Source: Candidatus Rhodoferax bjergmarkensis (GTDB taxonomy: Bacteria; Pseudomonadota; Gammaproteobacteria; Burkholderiales; Burkholderiaceae_C). Taken from it: 64,000 nt of DNA. Shown piece by piece: positions 55,308 to 63,311 of this stretch (its first letter is position 1; every line of letters starts with the position of its first letter). The position numbers and the translations under genes were made by a program. The stretch covers positions 1-64,000 of the forward strand of contig JADJFX010000036.1 of assembly GCA_016708345.1 (NCBI GenBank), given 5' to 3'. The notes beneath the pieces were generated by a model. It was not told the DNA's origin. It saw nothing but the letters and a program-made list of their open reading frames with translations, and did not search any database.

Positions 55308-55697
55308 ATGAAAAACAATCTGAAATTTTTGGCCAGTTTGGCCATCGCGGCGTGTGCCGCAGGCCCCGTCGTTGCGGGCGGCGACCACAGCCACGCTCAC
55401 GCACCCAAAAACGGCGGCATCGTGGTGGAAACCAAGGCGGGCGACTGGGAAATTGTGGCCAAACCCGAGCTGCTGCAAATTTTCATCAGCGACCATGGCA
55501 TACCTTTTCAACTCAAAGGTGCCACCGCCAAAATCACCCTTTTGAACGGTACTGAAAAGTCCGAGGCTGAGTTGGTGCCAGACGGCGACAAAATGCAAGC
55601 CACAGGAAGCTTCAAAGTGAGCAAAGGTACCAAGGGTATTGCGGTGTTGACACTGGCAGGCAAGCCCCCGGCCACGGCACGTTTTGAAATGAAGTAA
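55308..55697 (+). CDS. Small periplasmic His-rich protein after czcA
   Basis: 129 residues from 55308 (MKNNLKFLASLAIAACAAG); the ORF starts further upstream but those residues are not signal-like. Signal peptide cleaved near VVAGG. The mature N-terminus GGDHSHAHAPKNGGIVVETK is likely metal-binding. The remainder has IPFQLKGATAKITLLNG and ends with LTLAGKPPATARF, like the 48153-48611 protein. It is probably a periplasmic metal-binding accessory cotranscribed with the pump. Confidence 0.75.
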   Translation: MKNNLKFLASLAIAACAAGPVVAGGDHSHAHAPKNGGIVVETKAGDWEIVAKPELLQIFISDHGIPFQLKGATAKITLLNGTEKSEAELVPDGDKMQATGSFKVSKGTKGIAVLTLAGKPPATARFEMK

Positions 55698-55760
55698 TTT
55701 CCATCTGATCGTGCGCATCACGCCGGGTTTGACGCAGTAGAAAATACGCGCACTGAACCT
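55698..55760. other. Gap after the small metal protein
   Basis: No gene seen. Sequence leads into the kinase remnant. Confidence 0.25.
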
Positions 55761-56005
55761 GTTAATTGTTTCTGACGGCGCGCGATGGGGTGGACGATCT
55801 GACCCACCTTGCGCACCGAATGGAACACGCGCTGCAAGAGCACCACGGGCTCGAACTGCTGGTGCTCGGCTCGCAGCACGCGGTGCTGTTTGCCACCCCC
55901 AGGGCGGGTTTTACGGTGGAACGGGTGGCGCGCATGATTTCGGACATGCTGCTGCTGGCCAAGGCGGAGAACGGCTTGGCGCTGACGCTGCCGCACGGTG
56001 CGTGA
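55761..56005 (+). pseudogene. Heavy-metal sensor histidine kinase remnant
   Basis: About 80 codons. DLTHLAHRMEHALQEHHGLE then VLFATPRAG resembles the periplasmic domain of CusS/CzcS-type kinases, and VERVARMISDMLLLAKAENG resembles the helix after their H-box. The membrane helix, HAMP and H-box between them, and the catalytic domain after, are missing. An internally deleted relic next to the efflux operon it may once have regulated. Confidence 0.55.
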
Positions 56006-56259
56006 ACTCAGGTGGGCACTCAGGCTGGCCCAAACCGCAAGCCATATTCAAGCAGGCATATTTACCCATCAAATCAGCCTCTTGCGCACGTAGATCATGC
56101 GCTATCAGCTATTAAAACAGTAGCTGTTTTTACGCCGCCAACGCATCCATGGACACGCAAAAGCGCCGCGCCAGCGCCTGCACCTGGCGCAAGTTAAGCA
56201 TGTCAGCAGTCAAGCACAAAAAGAGGCATCCTGCGTCAAGGCCGCCCTAAAATCTGACC
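56006..56259. other. Intergenic region with dispersed repeat
   Basis: Holds repeat copy 8 (56070-56125). No gene or terminator was recognised; the promoter of the downstream gene is expected near 56200-56250. Confidence 0.35.
56070..56125 (-). repeat. Dispersed repeat copy 8
   Basis: Read on the minus strand: GCTACTGTTTTAATAGCTGA, TAGCGCA, about 8 bases, GTGCGCAAGAGGCTGATTTG. The core is less conserved but both arms match. Confidence 0.6.
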
Positions 56260-57840
56260 ATGACCGCCACCCCTACCCTGCCCCGGCGCAAACTGCCTAT
56301 TGGTATTCAGAGCTTTGCCAAGCTGCGTGAGCAAGACTGCTATTACGTGGACAAAACCCCGCACGCCTTGCAGTTGATCGAGAAAGGTGGTGCCTACTTT
56401 CTGAGCCGCCCCCGGCGCTTTGGCAAAAGCCTGTTTCTTGACACCCTGAAAGAGCTGTTTGAGGGCAATCAAAAGCTCTTCACCGGGCTGGCCGCTGAAA
56501 CCCGCTGGGATTGGTCGATAAATTACCCGGTGATTCGAATCAGCTTTGGTGACGGGGTGCTGCGTAACCGTGCGGAGCTTGACCAAAGCATCAGGGAGTT
56601 GCTGCGTGTCAACCGGCAACGGCTGGGCTTGCAACTGCCTGCCGGCTTGGCCGAGACTTATTTGCCGGGCAACCTGGCGGATCTGATTGCCCAAGCTCAT
56701 CAGCAATCTGGCCAGCGCGCCGTGGTGCTGATTGACGAATACGACAAACCGATTCTGGACAACATCGACAACAGCGCAGTTGCCACCGACATGCGCGAGG
56801 GGCTGAAAAACCTGTACTCCGTCTTGAAAGGATCGGACGAACACTTGAAGTTTGTCTTCATGACCGGAGTTTCCAAATTCAGCAAGGTGAGTTTGTTCTC
56901 GGGGTTGAATAACCTCAATGACATCACCATTGATAAGCGCTACAGCGACATCTGCGGCTACACCGATAAAGACGTGGACACGGTGTTTGCCCCCGAGTTG
57001 CCGGGGCTGGACCGGGAGCTGATACGCCAGTGGTACAACGGCTACAACTGGCTGGGCACGCCGGTGTACAACCCGTTTGGGCTGCTGCTGCTGTTTGACA
57101 CGCGTAAATTCGCACCGCATTGGTTTGAGACCGGCACGCCGACTTTTTTGATCAAATTACTGGCACAGCGCCAACAGTTCACACCCGACTTGAGCCGCAT
57201 CGTGGCCTCCGAGTCGCTCTTGTCCACCTTTGACGTGGACAACATCCCCGTTGAAGCCTTGATGTTTCAGGCCGGGTACCTGACGATTGCCAGCCAGCGT
57301 CAAATTTTGGGGAGGCTTGAGCTGAAGCTGAAATACCCCAACCTGGAAGTTCAGGCTGCACTGAACGACAGTTTGCTGCAAAGCTTGAGCGGTGCCCAAA
57401 ATGTGCCCGGGCCGTACATCAGCCAGCTTTACGACCTGCTCATGGCCCGCAACTTTTCCGGCCTCAAATCCCTGTTCCACGCCTTTTACGCCAGCATTGC
57501 CAACGACTGGTACCGCAAGAATGAAATGAGTGGCTTTGAGGGCTACTACGTGAGCATCTTCTACAGCTACTTTGCCGCGCTGGGGCTGGACATCCGGCTG
57601 GAAGACCCCACCAACTTTGGCCGCATCGACATGACGGTGCTGTTTGACGGTCAGGTGTTTTTGTTTGAGTTCAAGGTGGTGGAGCTGAACCCTGCGGGGG
57701 CTGCGCTGCAACAAATCAAGGACATGCATTACTTTGACAAGTACCGCAGCCGGGGCGAACCGATTCACCTGATTGGGGTTGAGTTCAGCAAGGCCAGCCG
57801 CAATATTGTTGGGTTTGAAGTGGAAACACTGCTTATTTGA
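56260..57840 (+). CDS. AAA-ATPase-like / PD-(D/E)XK nuclease-superfamily protein
   Basis: 526 residues. N-terminal AAA-ATPase_like domain: LPIGIQSFAKLREQDCYYVD then FLSRPRRFGKSLFLDTL (Lys56 in the Walker A). VVLIDEYDKPILDN is the Walker B-like motif and MTGVSKFSKVSLFS the sensor. The C-terminal domain resembles PDDEXK_9, with MTVLFDGQVFLFEFKVVE giving the D...ExK nuclease pattern. Widespread, often multi-copy proteins of unknown function, sometimes suspected of mobility or phage defence. It is convergent with cheB. Confidence 0.85.
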   Translation: MTATPTLPRRKLPIGIQSFAKLREQDCYYVDKTPHALQLIEKGGAYFLSRPRRFGKSLFLDTLKELFEGNQKLFTGLAAETRWDWSINYPVIRISFGDGVLRNRAELDQSIRELLRVNRQRLGLQLPAGLAETYLPGNLADLIAQAHQQSGQRAVVLIDEYDKPILDNIDNSAVATDMREGLKNLYSVLKGSDEHLKFVFMTGVSKFSKVSLFSGLNNLNDITIDKRYSDICGYTDKDVDTVFAPELPGLDRELIRQWYNGYNWLGTPVYNPFGLLLLFDTRKFAPHWFETGTPTFLIKLLAQRQQFTPDLSRIVASESLLSTFDVDNIPVEALMFQAGYLTIASQRQILGRLELKLKYPNLEVQAALNDSLLQSLSGAQNVPGPYISQLYDLLMARNFSGLKSLFHAFYASIANDWYRKNEMSGFEGYYVSIFYSYFAALGLDIRLEDPTNFGRIDMTVLFDGQVFLFEFKVVELNPAGAALQQIKDMHYFDKYRSRGEPIHLIGVEFSKASRNIVGFEVETLLI

Positions 57841-57860
57841 TAGCGGCTCACGCAAACATT

Positions 57861-58922
57861 TCAAGCCCGCGAATCAAACTGCAAAATCGCCCGCGCGATG
57901 CTCTCCAGCGGCAGGATGTCATCTACCGCCTGCAGCTTGATGGCCTCTTTGGGCATGCCAAAGACGACGCAGGTTTCTTCGTTTTGGGCAATGCAGCGGG
58001 CACCGCCGTCGTGCAGCACCTTCATGCCGCGAGCACCGTCGTCGCCCATGCCGGTCATGATGATGCCCAGCACATCGCGCCCGCCGCACTCGGCGGCGGA
58101 CTTGAACAGCACATCCACCGAGGGCTTGTGGCGGTTGACCGGCGGGCCGTCCACCACATGCACAAAATACTGCCCGGCGTTTTTGCGCAGTTGCATGTGC
58201 AGGCCACCGGGCGCGATCAGTGCCACGCCGCGCTCCAGCCGGTCACCGTCTTTGGCCTCGCGCACATTCATGGCGCAAATGCCGTTGAGGCGGCTGGCGT
58301 ACATGGCGGTGAATTTTTCCGGCATGTGCTGGGTGATGGCAATGCCGGGCGCATCGGCGGGAAGGCTCGTGAGCACCAGCTCCAGCGCCTGCGTGCCGCC
58401 GGTGGAGCTGCCAATGACCACCGGCTTGTTCATGGCAAACGCATGTACGGTGCCCGGCACCGGTGCGCGCTGTGCAAAAGATTTGGCCACAACGGGCTCG
58501 GCCCCGCCCGTGCGTACCCGTGGCCTGGACTTGGCTGCGGTTTTGAGGGTTTGAATCATCTCGCGGCGTGAGTCTTCCAGGTGCTGCTTCAAGCCCAGCT
58601 TGGGCTTGGCCAGCACCGCCACCGCGCCAGCGGCCAGCGCTTCCAGCGCCACTTTGCTGCCCTCGGTGGAAAGCGTGGAGCAAATGACGGTGGGAATGGG
58701 TGTGCCGGCCATGATTTGCCGCAAAAACGTCAGCCCGTCCATGCCCGGCATTTCAATGTCCAGCAGCAGCACATCGGGCGGATTCTTGCGGATCATGTCC
58801 ATGGCCAGGAGGGGATTGGGCGCGCTGCCGATCAGCTCTACCTCGGCGTTGCCCGCGAGCATGTGCGCCAGCGCCTGGCGCACCACGGCGGAGTCATCGA
58901 CCACAAAAACTTTGACGACCAT
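57861..58922 (-). CDS. cheB: Chemotaxis protein-glutamate methylesterase CheB
   Basis: 353 residues. Receiver domain with VVDDSAVVRQALAHML and phospho-Asp in LLLDIEMPGMDGL. Linker, then the methylesterase domain with active-site Ser in GSSTGGTQALELVL, His in TQHMPEKFTAMYA and Asp in MTGMGDDGARGM. It demethylates and deamidates chemoreceptors when phosphorylated. Last gene of the run, 29 bases after cheR. Confidence 0.96.
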   Translation of the reverse strand: MVVKVFVVDDSAVVRQALAHMLAGNAEVELIGSAPNPLLAMDMIRKNPPDVLLLDIEMPGMDGLTFLRQIMAGTPIPTVICSTLSTEGSKVALEALAAGAVAVLAKPKLGLKQHLEDSRREMIQTLKTAAKSRPRVRTGGAEPVVAKSFAQRAPVPGTVHAFAMNKPVVIGSSTGGTQALELVLTSLPADAPGIAITQHMPEKFTAMYASRLNGICAMNVREAKDGDRLERGVALIAPGGLHMQLRKNAGQYFVHVVDGPPVNRHKPSVDVLFKSAAECGGRDVLGIIMTGMGDDGARGMKVLHDGGARCIAQNEETCVVFGMPKEAIKLQAVDDILPLESIARAILQFDSRA

Positions 58923-58951
58923 CTGTTGTTTCCTGCTCTTTTTTGTTCAGT

Positions 58952-59770
58952 TCAGGCCGTTTTACGGAACGCGCCGGGGATGACGGTGGTGATCGGGGTG
59001 CTGCAGGGCACCCGCCCTTCAGCGGTGCCCAAAAAGAACAAGCCACCCGGTTTGAGCGCAGCCAGCACCCGGTCCACCACCGCGCTTTTGGTGGGGGGGT
59101 CAAAATAGATGAGCACATTGCGCAAAAAGATCACATCGAAGGGGCCCAGCCCGTCAATCGGTTTGCACAGGTTGAGTTGCCCAAATTGCACCCGGCTACG
59201 CAACTTGTCCTGAATCTGCACCTGCCCTTCAGACTCGCCTTCTCCGCGCAAACAATAGCGGCGCAGCCGCTCTGGCGAAACAGCGCGCAAGCGGTCTTCG
59301 GGGTACACCGCCTCTTTGGCGCTGAGCAGCACCCGGTGGCTGATGTCGGTGGCCAAAATCGACCAGTCCGGTGAGATTTTGCCCATCACCTGCATGTCTG
59401 CCAGCAGCATGGCCGTGCTGTAGGCTTCGTCGCCAAACGAGGAGGCCGCGCTCCAGATGGAAATGGGGGCTTTGTTGCCTAGTCCCGCCAGCTCCTGCTG
59501 GAGCAAATCGTAGTGTTTGGGCTCCCGGAAAAAATAGGTTTCGTTGGTGGTGAGCAAGTCCACCGCCATTTGAAACTCGGCCGCTTCCGACTCGTCTTCC
59601 AAAATGGCAATGTAGTCGGCAAACCCCTCCAGGCCCAGTTTCTGGATGCGCGAGGACAAGCGCGAATGAATCAGCGATTTTTTGGAATCGTTGTACGACA
59701 AGCCGGCGGCCTCGTACATGAGGTCGCTGATCTTTTTGAACTCCCGGTCACTGAAAGGTAGAGCGGACAT
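58952..59770 (-). CDS. cheR: Chemotaxis methyltransferase CheR
   Basis: 272 residues. Helical N-terminal domain (FSDREFKKISDLMYEAAGLS) and SAM-binding domain with TNETYFFREPKHYDLL, IWSAASSFGDEAYSTAMLL and DVIFLRNVLIYFD. It methylates receptor glutamates. It begins 2 bases after the cheV stop. WSAASSFGDEAYS keeps the SAM loop though it deviates from the commonest G-x-S-x-G-xE pattern at one position. Confidence 0.95.
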   Translation of the reverse strand: MSALPFSDREFKKISDLMYEAAGLSYNDSKKSLIHSRLSSRIQKLGLEGFADYIAILEDESEAAEFQMAVDLLTTNETYFFREPKHYDLLQQELAGLGNKAPISIWSAASSFGDEAYSTAMLLADMQVMGKISPDWSILATDISHRVLLSAKEAVYPEDRLRAVSPERLRRYCLRGEGESEGQVQIQDKLRSRVQFGQLNLCKPIDGLGPFDVIFLRNVLIYFDPPTKSAVVDRVLAALKPGGLFFLGTAEGRVPCSTPITTVIPGAFRKTA

Positions 59771-59772
59771 GG

Positions 59773-60732
59773 CTAATGCGCCGGCAATACGCCACGGATG
59801 GTGGCGGCGAGCTCGCGCGGCGCGAATTTGGCCACATAGGCGTTGGCCCCGACGCTTTTGACGTGGTTTTCGTTGGTGGCCCCGGTGAGCGAGGAATGGA
59901 TGACCACCGGAATGGATTTGAAACGCGCATCCTGCTTGATCAGCCGTGTGAGGGTAAAGCCATCCATCTCCGGCATTTCCAGATCGGTCAGCACCACGGC
60001 TACTTTGTCTTTGGCGGTTTTGCCTTGGGCCACCGCGTCATCAGAAATGGCTTGCAGGCGCTCCCAGGCTTCCTTGCCGGTTTTGGTCATGATGTAGTTG
60101 ACCCCCATGGCTTTGAGGCCAAGCTCAATGACCGAGCGGGCCACGGCCGAATCGTCCACCGCCAAAATCACGGCCCCGTGCGGCAAAGCCAGCTCCGGCC
60201 CCACCACTTCGCGGTTGATTTCTTCGGTGGTGACGGGCATGACGTTTTTCAAAATCTGCTCCACATCGAGCACCTGCGCCAGCCGGGTGTCGGCCTTGGC
60301 ACCGTCCAGCCGTGCAATGCCGGTAATCAAGGCCCCGGCGTGGCTGCTTTCGGCGGGCAAAACCTGGTCCCACTCCAGCCGAATGATTTCACGCACATCT
60401 TCCACCGCAAAAGCCTGAACCGTGCGGCCAAATTCGGTCACCATCAAAATGCTCATGCCGTTTTGGGGTTTGCAGCCCAGAACGGCCGGCAAATTGATCA
60501 CCGGGATGATTTGGCCGCGAATATTGGCCACCCCCATCAGGTGTTCATGGGCGTTGGCCAGTTCGGTGATGGCGGGCATCACCAGCACTTCACGCACTTT
60601 AAACACATTGATGCCAAACAGCTCACGCTGCCCGCTGCCAGGCGCCTCACCCAAACGAAACAGCAACAACTCAAACTGGTTGTTGCCCGCAAGGCGGGTG
60701 CGTTCGTCAATTTCCTGCTGCGCTGTTCTCAT
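59773..60732 (-). CDS. cheV: CheV-type coupling protein (CheW-receiver)
   Basis: 319 residues. N-terminal CheW domain (FGINVFKVREVLVMP, LMGVANIRGQIIPVINL) couples receptors to CheA. C-terminal receiver (AVILAVDDSAVARSVIE; phospho-Asp in VVLTDLEMPEMDGFT; VIHSSLTG; VAKFAPRELA) tunes that coupling, probably for adaptation. No CheA or CheY is in the window, so the core may be elsewhere. Confidence 0.94.
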   Translation of the reverse strand: MRTAQQEIDERTRLAGNNQFELLLFRLGEAPGSGQRELFGINVFKVREVLVMPAITELANAHEHLMGVANIRGQIIPVINLPAVLGCKPQNGMSILMVTEFGRTVQAFAVEDVREIIRLEWDQVLPAESSHAGALITGIARLDGAKADTRLAQVLDVEQILKNVMPVTTEEINREVVGPELALPHGAVILAVDDSAVARSVIELGLKAMGVNYIMTKTGKEAWERLQAISDDAVAQGKTAKDKVAVVLTDLEMPEMDGFTLTRLIKQDARFKSIPVVIHSSLTGATNENHVKSVGANAYVAKFAPRELAATIRGVLPAH

Positions 60733-60761
60733 GAGATAGGTCTCGGGCTGCTGAATGAATA

Positions 60762-62774
60762 TTAATAGGGCTTGAAATTGGAACTGCCGCCACGCACTGG
60801 TGCAGACTTGAGCCCCGTGCCCAAACGGGGTGCGGCCTTGGTGGCCCCCACCCGGCGGCGCTCACTGCCCCCCATTTCATGGCGGCTGGCCACGGGCGGC
60901 GCATCGTCGCCAATGTCAAAAAAGGCAATCGAGTGCTGGAGCTGCTCGGCCTGGCCGGAAAGCTCTTCGCTGGTGGCGGCCAGCTCCTCGGAAGCGGATG
61001 CGTTTTGCTGCGTTGCCTTGCTGAGCTGGCCCATGGCACCACCAATTTGCACCACCGATTCGCTCTGCTCGGCACTGGCTGCTGCAATTTCCTGCACCAG
61101 CTCTGAAGTCTTCTGGATGCTGGGCACAATTTCATCGAGCAGTTTGCCTGCCCGCTCGGCCGTGGACACACTGCTGCCCGCCAAGTCACCAATTTCCTTC
61201 GCGGCGAGCTGGCTGCGTTCGGCCAGTTTGCGCACCTCTGCCGCCACCACGGCAAAACCTTTGCCATGCTCACCGGCCCTGGCCGCTTCAATGGCAGCGT
61301 TCAGGGCCAGCAGATTGGTCTGGTAGGCAATGTCGTCCACGATGCCGATCTTGGCGGCAATTTGTTTCATGGCCGACACCGTCTGGCTCACCGCACTGCC
61401 GCCGTCCACCGCCTCTTTGGAGGTCTTGGTGGCCATGCCGTCGGTCACCTTGGCGTTGTCGCTGTTTTGGCTGATGGAGGCGGACATCACATCCACCGAC
61501 TCGGTGGTTTCCTCAACACTGGCGGCTTGCTCGCTGGCCGCTTGCGAAAGGGACTGCGCCGTGGCACTGACCTGGTTGGCTGCGCCGGTGAGGGCATCGG
61601 CTGCTGCGCGCACTTCACCAATGACGCGCGTGAGGTTTTCTGCCGTGGAATTGGCGCTGTCTTTGACCTTGCCAAACAGGCCTGCGTAATCGCTCTCGAT
61701 GCGCTTGGTCAGGTTGCCTTGGGCAAAGGCCGCCAACACATCGGCCACATCGGTCAAGCCTTGTTCAGTGGTGTCGAGCAGGTGGTTCATGCCGGCCGAC
61801 AAATTGGCAAAAAAGCCGACCTTGCCCTGCACATTCAGACGCGCGCTGAAGTCACCCTCACCTGCCGCTTGCACCAGCTTGTCAACCTCCACCTCAGAGG
61901 CTATTTCGTCGGTTCGGTCCACCCAGTTGGTGACGCGGCCAAGTTGCATGCCATTGGCATCGATGATGGGTTTGGCAATCAGCCGGATCTGCCGGCCTTC
62001 AATTTCCAAGTCCACAAAATCGCCGGAGGTGACGGCTTGGTCAAACTTGGCCACGGCTTCTGCACTGTGAAACAAGCTGCTGATTTTGCTGCCGTAAAAG
62101 GTGTTGATGTTGAACCCGGGTCCGCCCATTCTTTGCAGTATGGCAATGGCCGCGGGCGTGGCATGAACCAATTGGGCGTCGGTGTTGGAAACCGTCAGCC
62201 CCACCGGCGAGCTGTCCAGTGCGATCTTGATGCGCAGATTCTCGCTGGCCACATGCTGCTCGCGCTCTTGCGTGACCAGCTTTTCTGCCGCTGCTTTTTC
62301 TTCCTGCACGGCTTTTTGCTCGATGGTTTGCAGCGACACGTTGGTTCGCTTGAGTGACTCGTTGAAACTTCCGCGCATGCCCACCGGCTGCGCCAGTCTG
62401 AAGTACTGGCCGCTGCTGGCATATTTCAAGGCCGTCGCCTGTTCGCGAAAGCAGGCTTCCAGCTGGTCGAGCATGTCGTTCATGTCCCAGCACAGCGCAT
62501 GGTACTGGCCAGTGGTGGGGATGTTTCTGATGCGCCGGTCGAACTTGCCATGGGCCACGTCCTGCGCCATCGCCTGAACATCCAGAAGATATTTTTGATT
62601 GGTCTGATTGGCGCGATGCCACAGGCCCAGGCAAGCCAAGGCGGGCATGAGCCACAGCAGGGGCAGCAGGCTCCAGCCGTCGCGCCACCAGTGCATCGTG
62701 GCACCGCCCACCAGCACAAGGGCCATGGCCCCGACCCACTTCACCGAATCAGATGGAAAGGATGAATTTTTCAT
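60762..62774 (-). CDS. Methyl-accepting chemotaxis protein with PAS and HAMP domains
   Basis: 670 residues, ATG at 62774 with AAAGGAG 6 bases before. Two membrane helices (VGAMALVLVGGATMHWW, LLPLLWLMPALACLGLW) separated by only a few residues, so there is little periplasmic domain. Then a PAS-like domain (IKIALDSSPVGLTVSNTDAQ), HAMP-like repeats (about 315-400) and the MCP signalling hairpin with EAARAGEHGKGFAVVAAEVR. It ends in SNFKPY, not the NWETF-type pentapeptide that tethers CheR/CheB. The start overlaps the PAS gene by 26 bases. Its signalling half is nearly identical to the partial MCP at the window edge. Confidence 0.93.
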   Translation of the reverse strand: MKNSSFPSDSVKWVGAMALVLVGGATMHWWRDGWSLLPLLWLMPALACLGLWHRANQTNQKYLLDVQAMAQDVAHGKFDRRIRNIPTTGQYHALCWDMNDMLDQLEACFREQATALKYASSGQYFRLAQPVGMRGSFNESLKRTNVSLQTIEQKAVQEEKAAAEKLVTQEREQHVASENLRIKIALDSSPVGLTVSNTDAQLVHATPAAIAILQRMGGPGFNINTFYGSKISSLFHSAEAVAKFDQAVTSGDFVDLEIEGRQIRLIAKPIIDANGMQLGRVTNWVDRTDEIASEVEVDKLVQAAGEGDFSARLNVQGKVGFFANLSAGMNHLLDTTEQGLTDVADVLAAFAQGNLTKRIESDYAGLFGKVKDSANSTAENLTRVIGEVRAAADALTGAANQVSATAQSLSQAASEQAASVEETTESVDVMSASISQNSDNAKVTDGMATKTSKEAVDGGSAVSQTVSAMKQIAAKIGIVDDIAYQTNLLALNAAIEAARAGEHGKGFAVVAAEVRKLAERSQLAAKEIGDLAGSSVSTAERAGKLLDEIVPSIQKTSELVQEIAAASAEQSESVVQIGGAMGQLSKATQQNASASEELAATSEELSGQAEQLQHSIAFFDIGDDAPPVASRHEMGGSERRRVGATKAAPRLGTGLKSAPVRGGSSNFKPY

Positions 62775-63267
62775 AGCTAACTCCTTTCTGGGTCAACACA
62801 CTGACAAGCAGGGCAATGGATGCGTCGCAAGCGTCTCTGGGCCCGGCGCGGCGTTCTTCGTCCAGCATCAGTTTGTACACATCCGCCAGAGCCGACACGG
62901 CCCCCCGAGCGGGCTTGCGGCGTACAGAAAAATAGCCTTCGCAAACACCTTGGTCGTCAAGGTCGGGCGTGACGTTGGCCAGCACCCAGTAGAAACCGCC
63001 ATCCTTGGACATGTTCTTCACGTAGGCGAAGCACTCTTTGCCCGCGCCCAGGGTGTCCCACAAAAATTTGAACACCCCGCGCGGCATGTCAGGGTGGCGG
63101 ATGATGTTGTGCTGGGCACCCAGCAACTCCTGCTCTGTGTAGCCTGAAAATTCGATAAAAATGCGGTTGCAATAGCTGATGCGCCCTTTGAGGTCGGTCT
63201 TGGAGACGATAAAGTCGTCGTCCCGCATCAGCCGCTCATGCTGGGTGGGTTCTACCTTGTATTTCAT
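62749..63267 (-). CDS. Aer-like PAS-domain protein without MCP domain
   Basis: 172 residues. The PAS domain (about 10-120) matches Aer: DDDFIVSKTDLKGRISYCNR, HNIIRHPDMPRGVFKFLW, NMSKDGGFYWVLANVTPDL, the FAD-binding fold used to sense redox or oxygen. The rest is short and helical, with no receptor tail. It overlaps the following MCP gene by 26 bases in another frame, so the two are translated together and may form a split Aer-type receptor. Confidence 0.88.
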   Translation of the reverse strand: MKYKVEPTQHERLMRDDDFIVSKTDLKGRISYCNRIFIEFSGYTEQELLGAQHNIIRHPDMPRGVFKFLWDTLGAGKECFAYVKNMSKDGGFYWVLANVTPDLDDQGVCEGYFSVRRKPARGAVSALADVYKLMLDEERRAGPRDACDASIALLVSVLTQKGVSYEKFILSI

Positions 63268-63311
63268 GTGTTCACCTTCTTTGTAGAGGCCGCGTCGCAG
63301 AATCGACGGTG

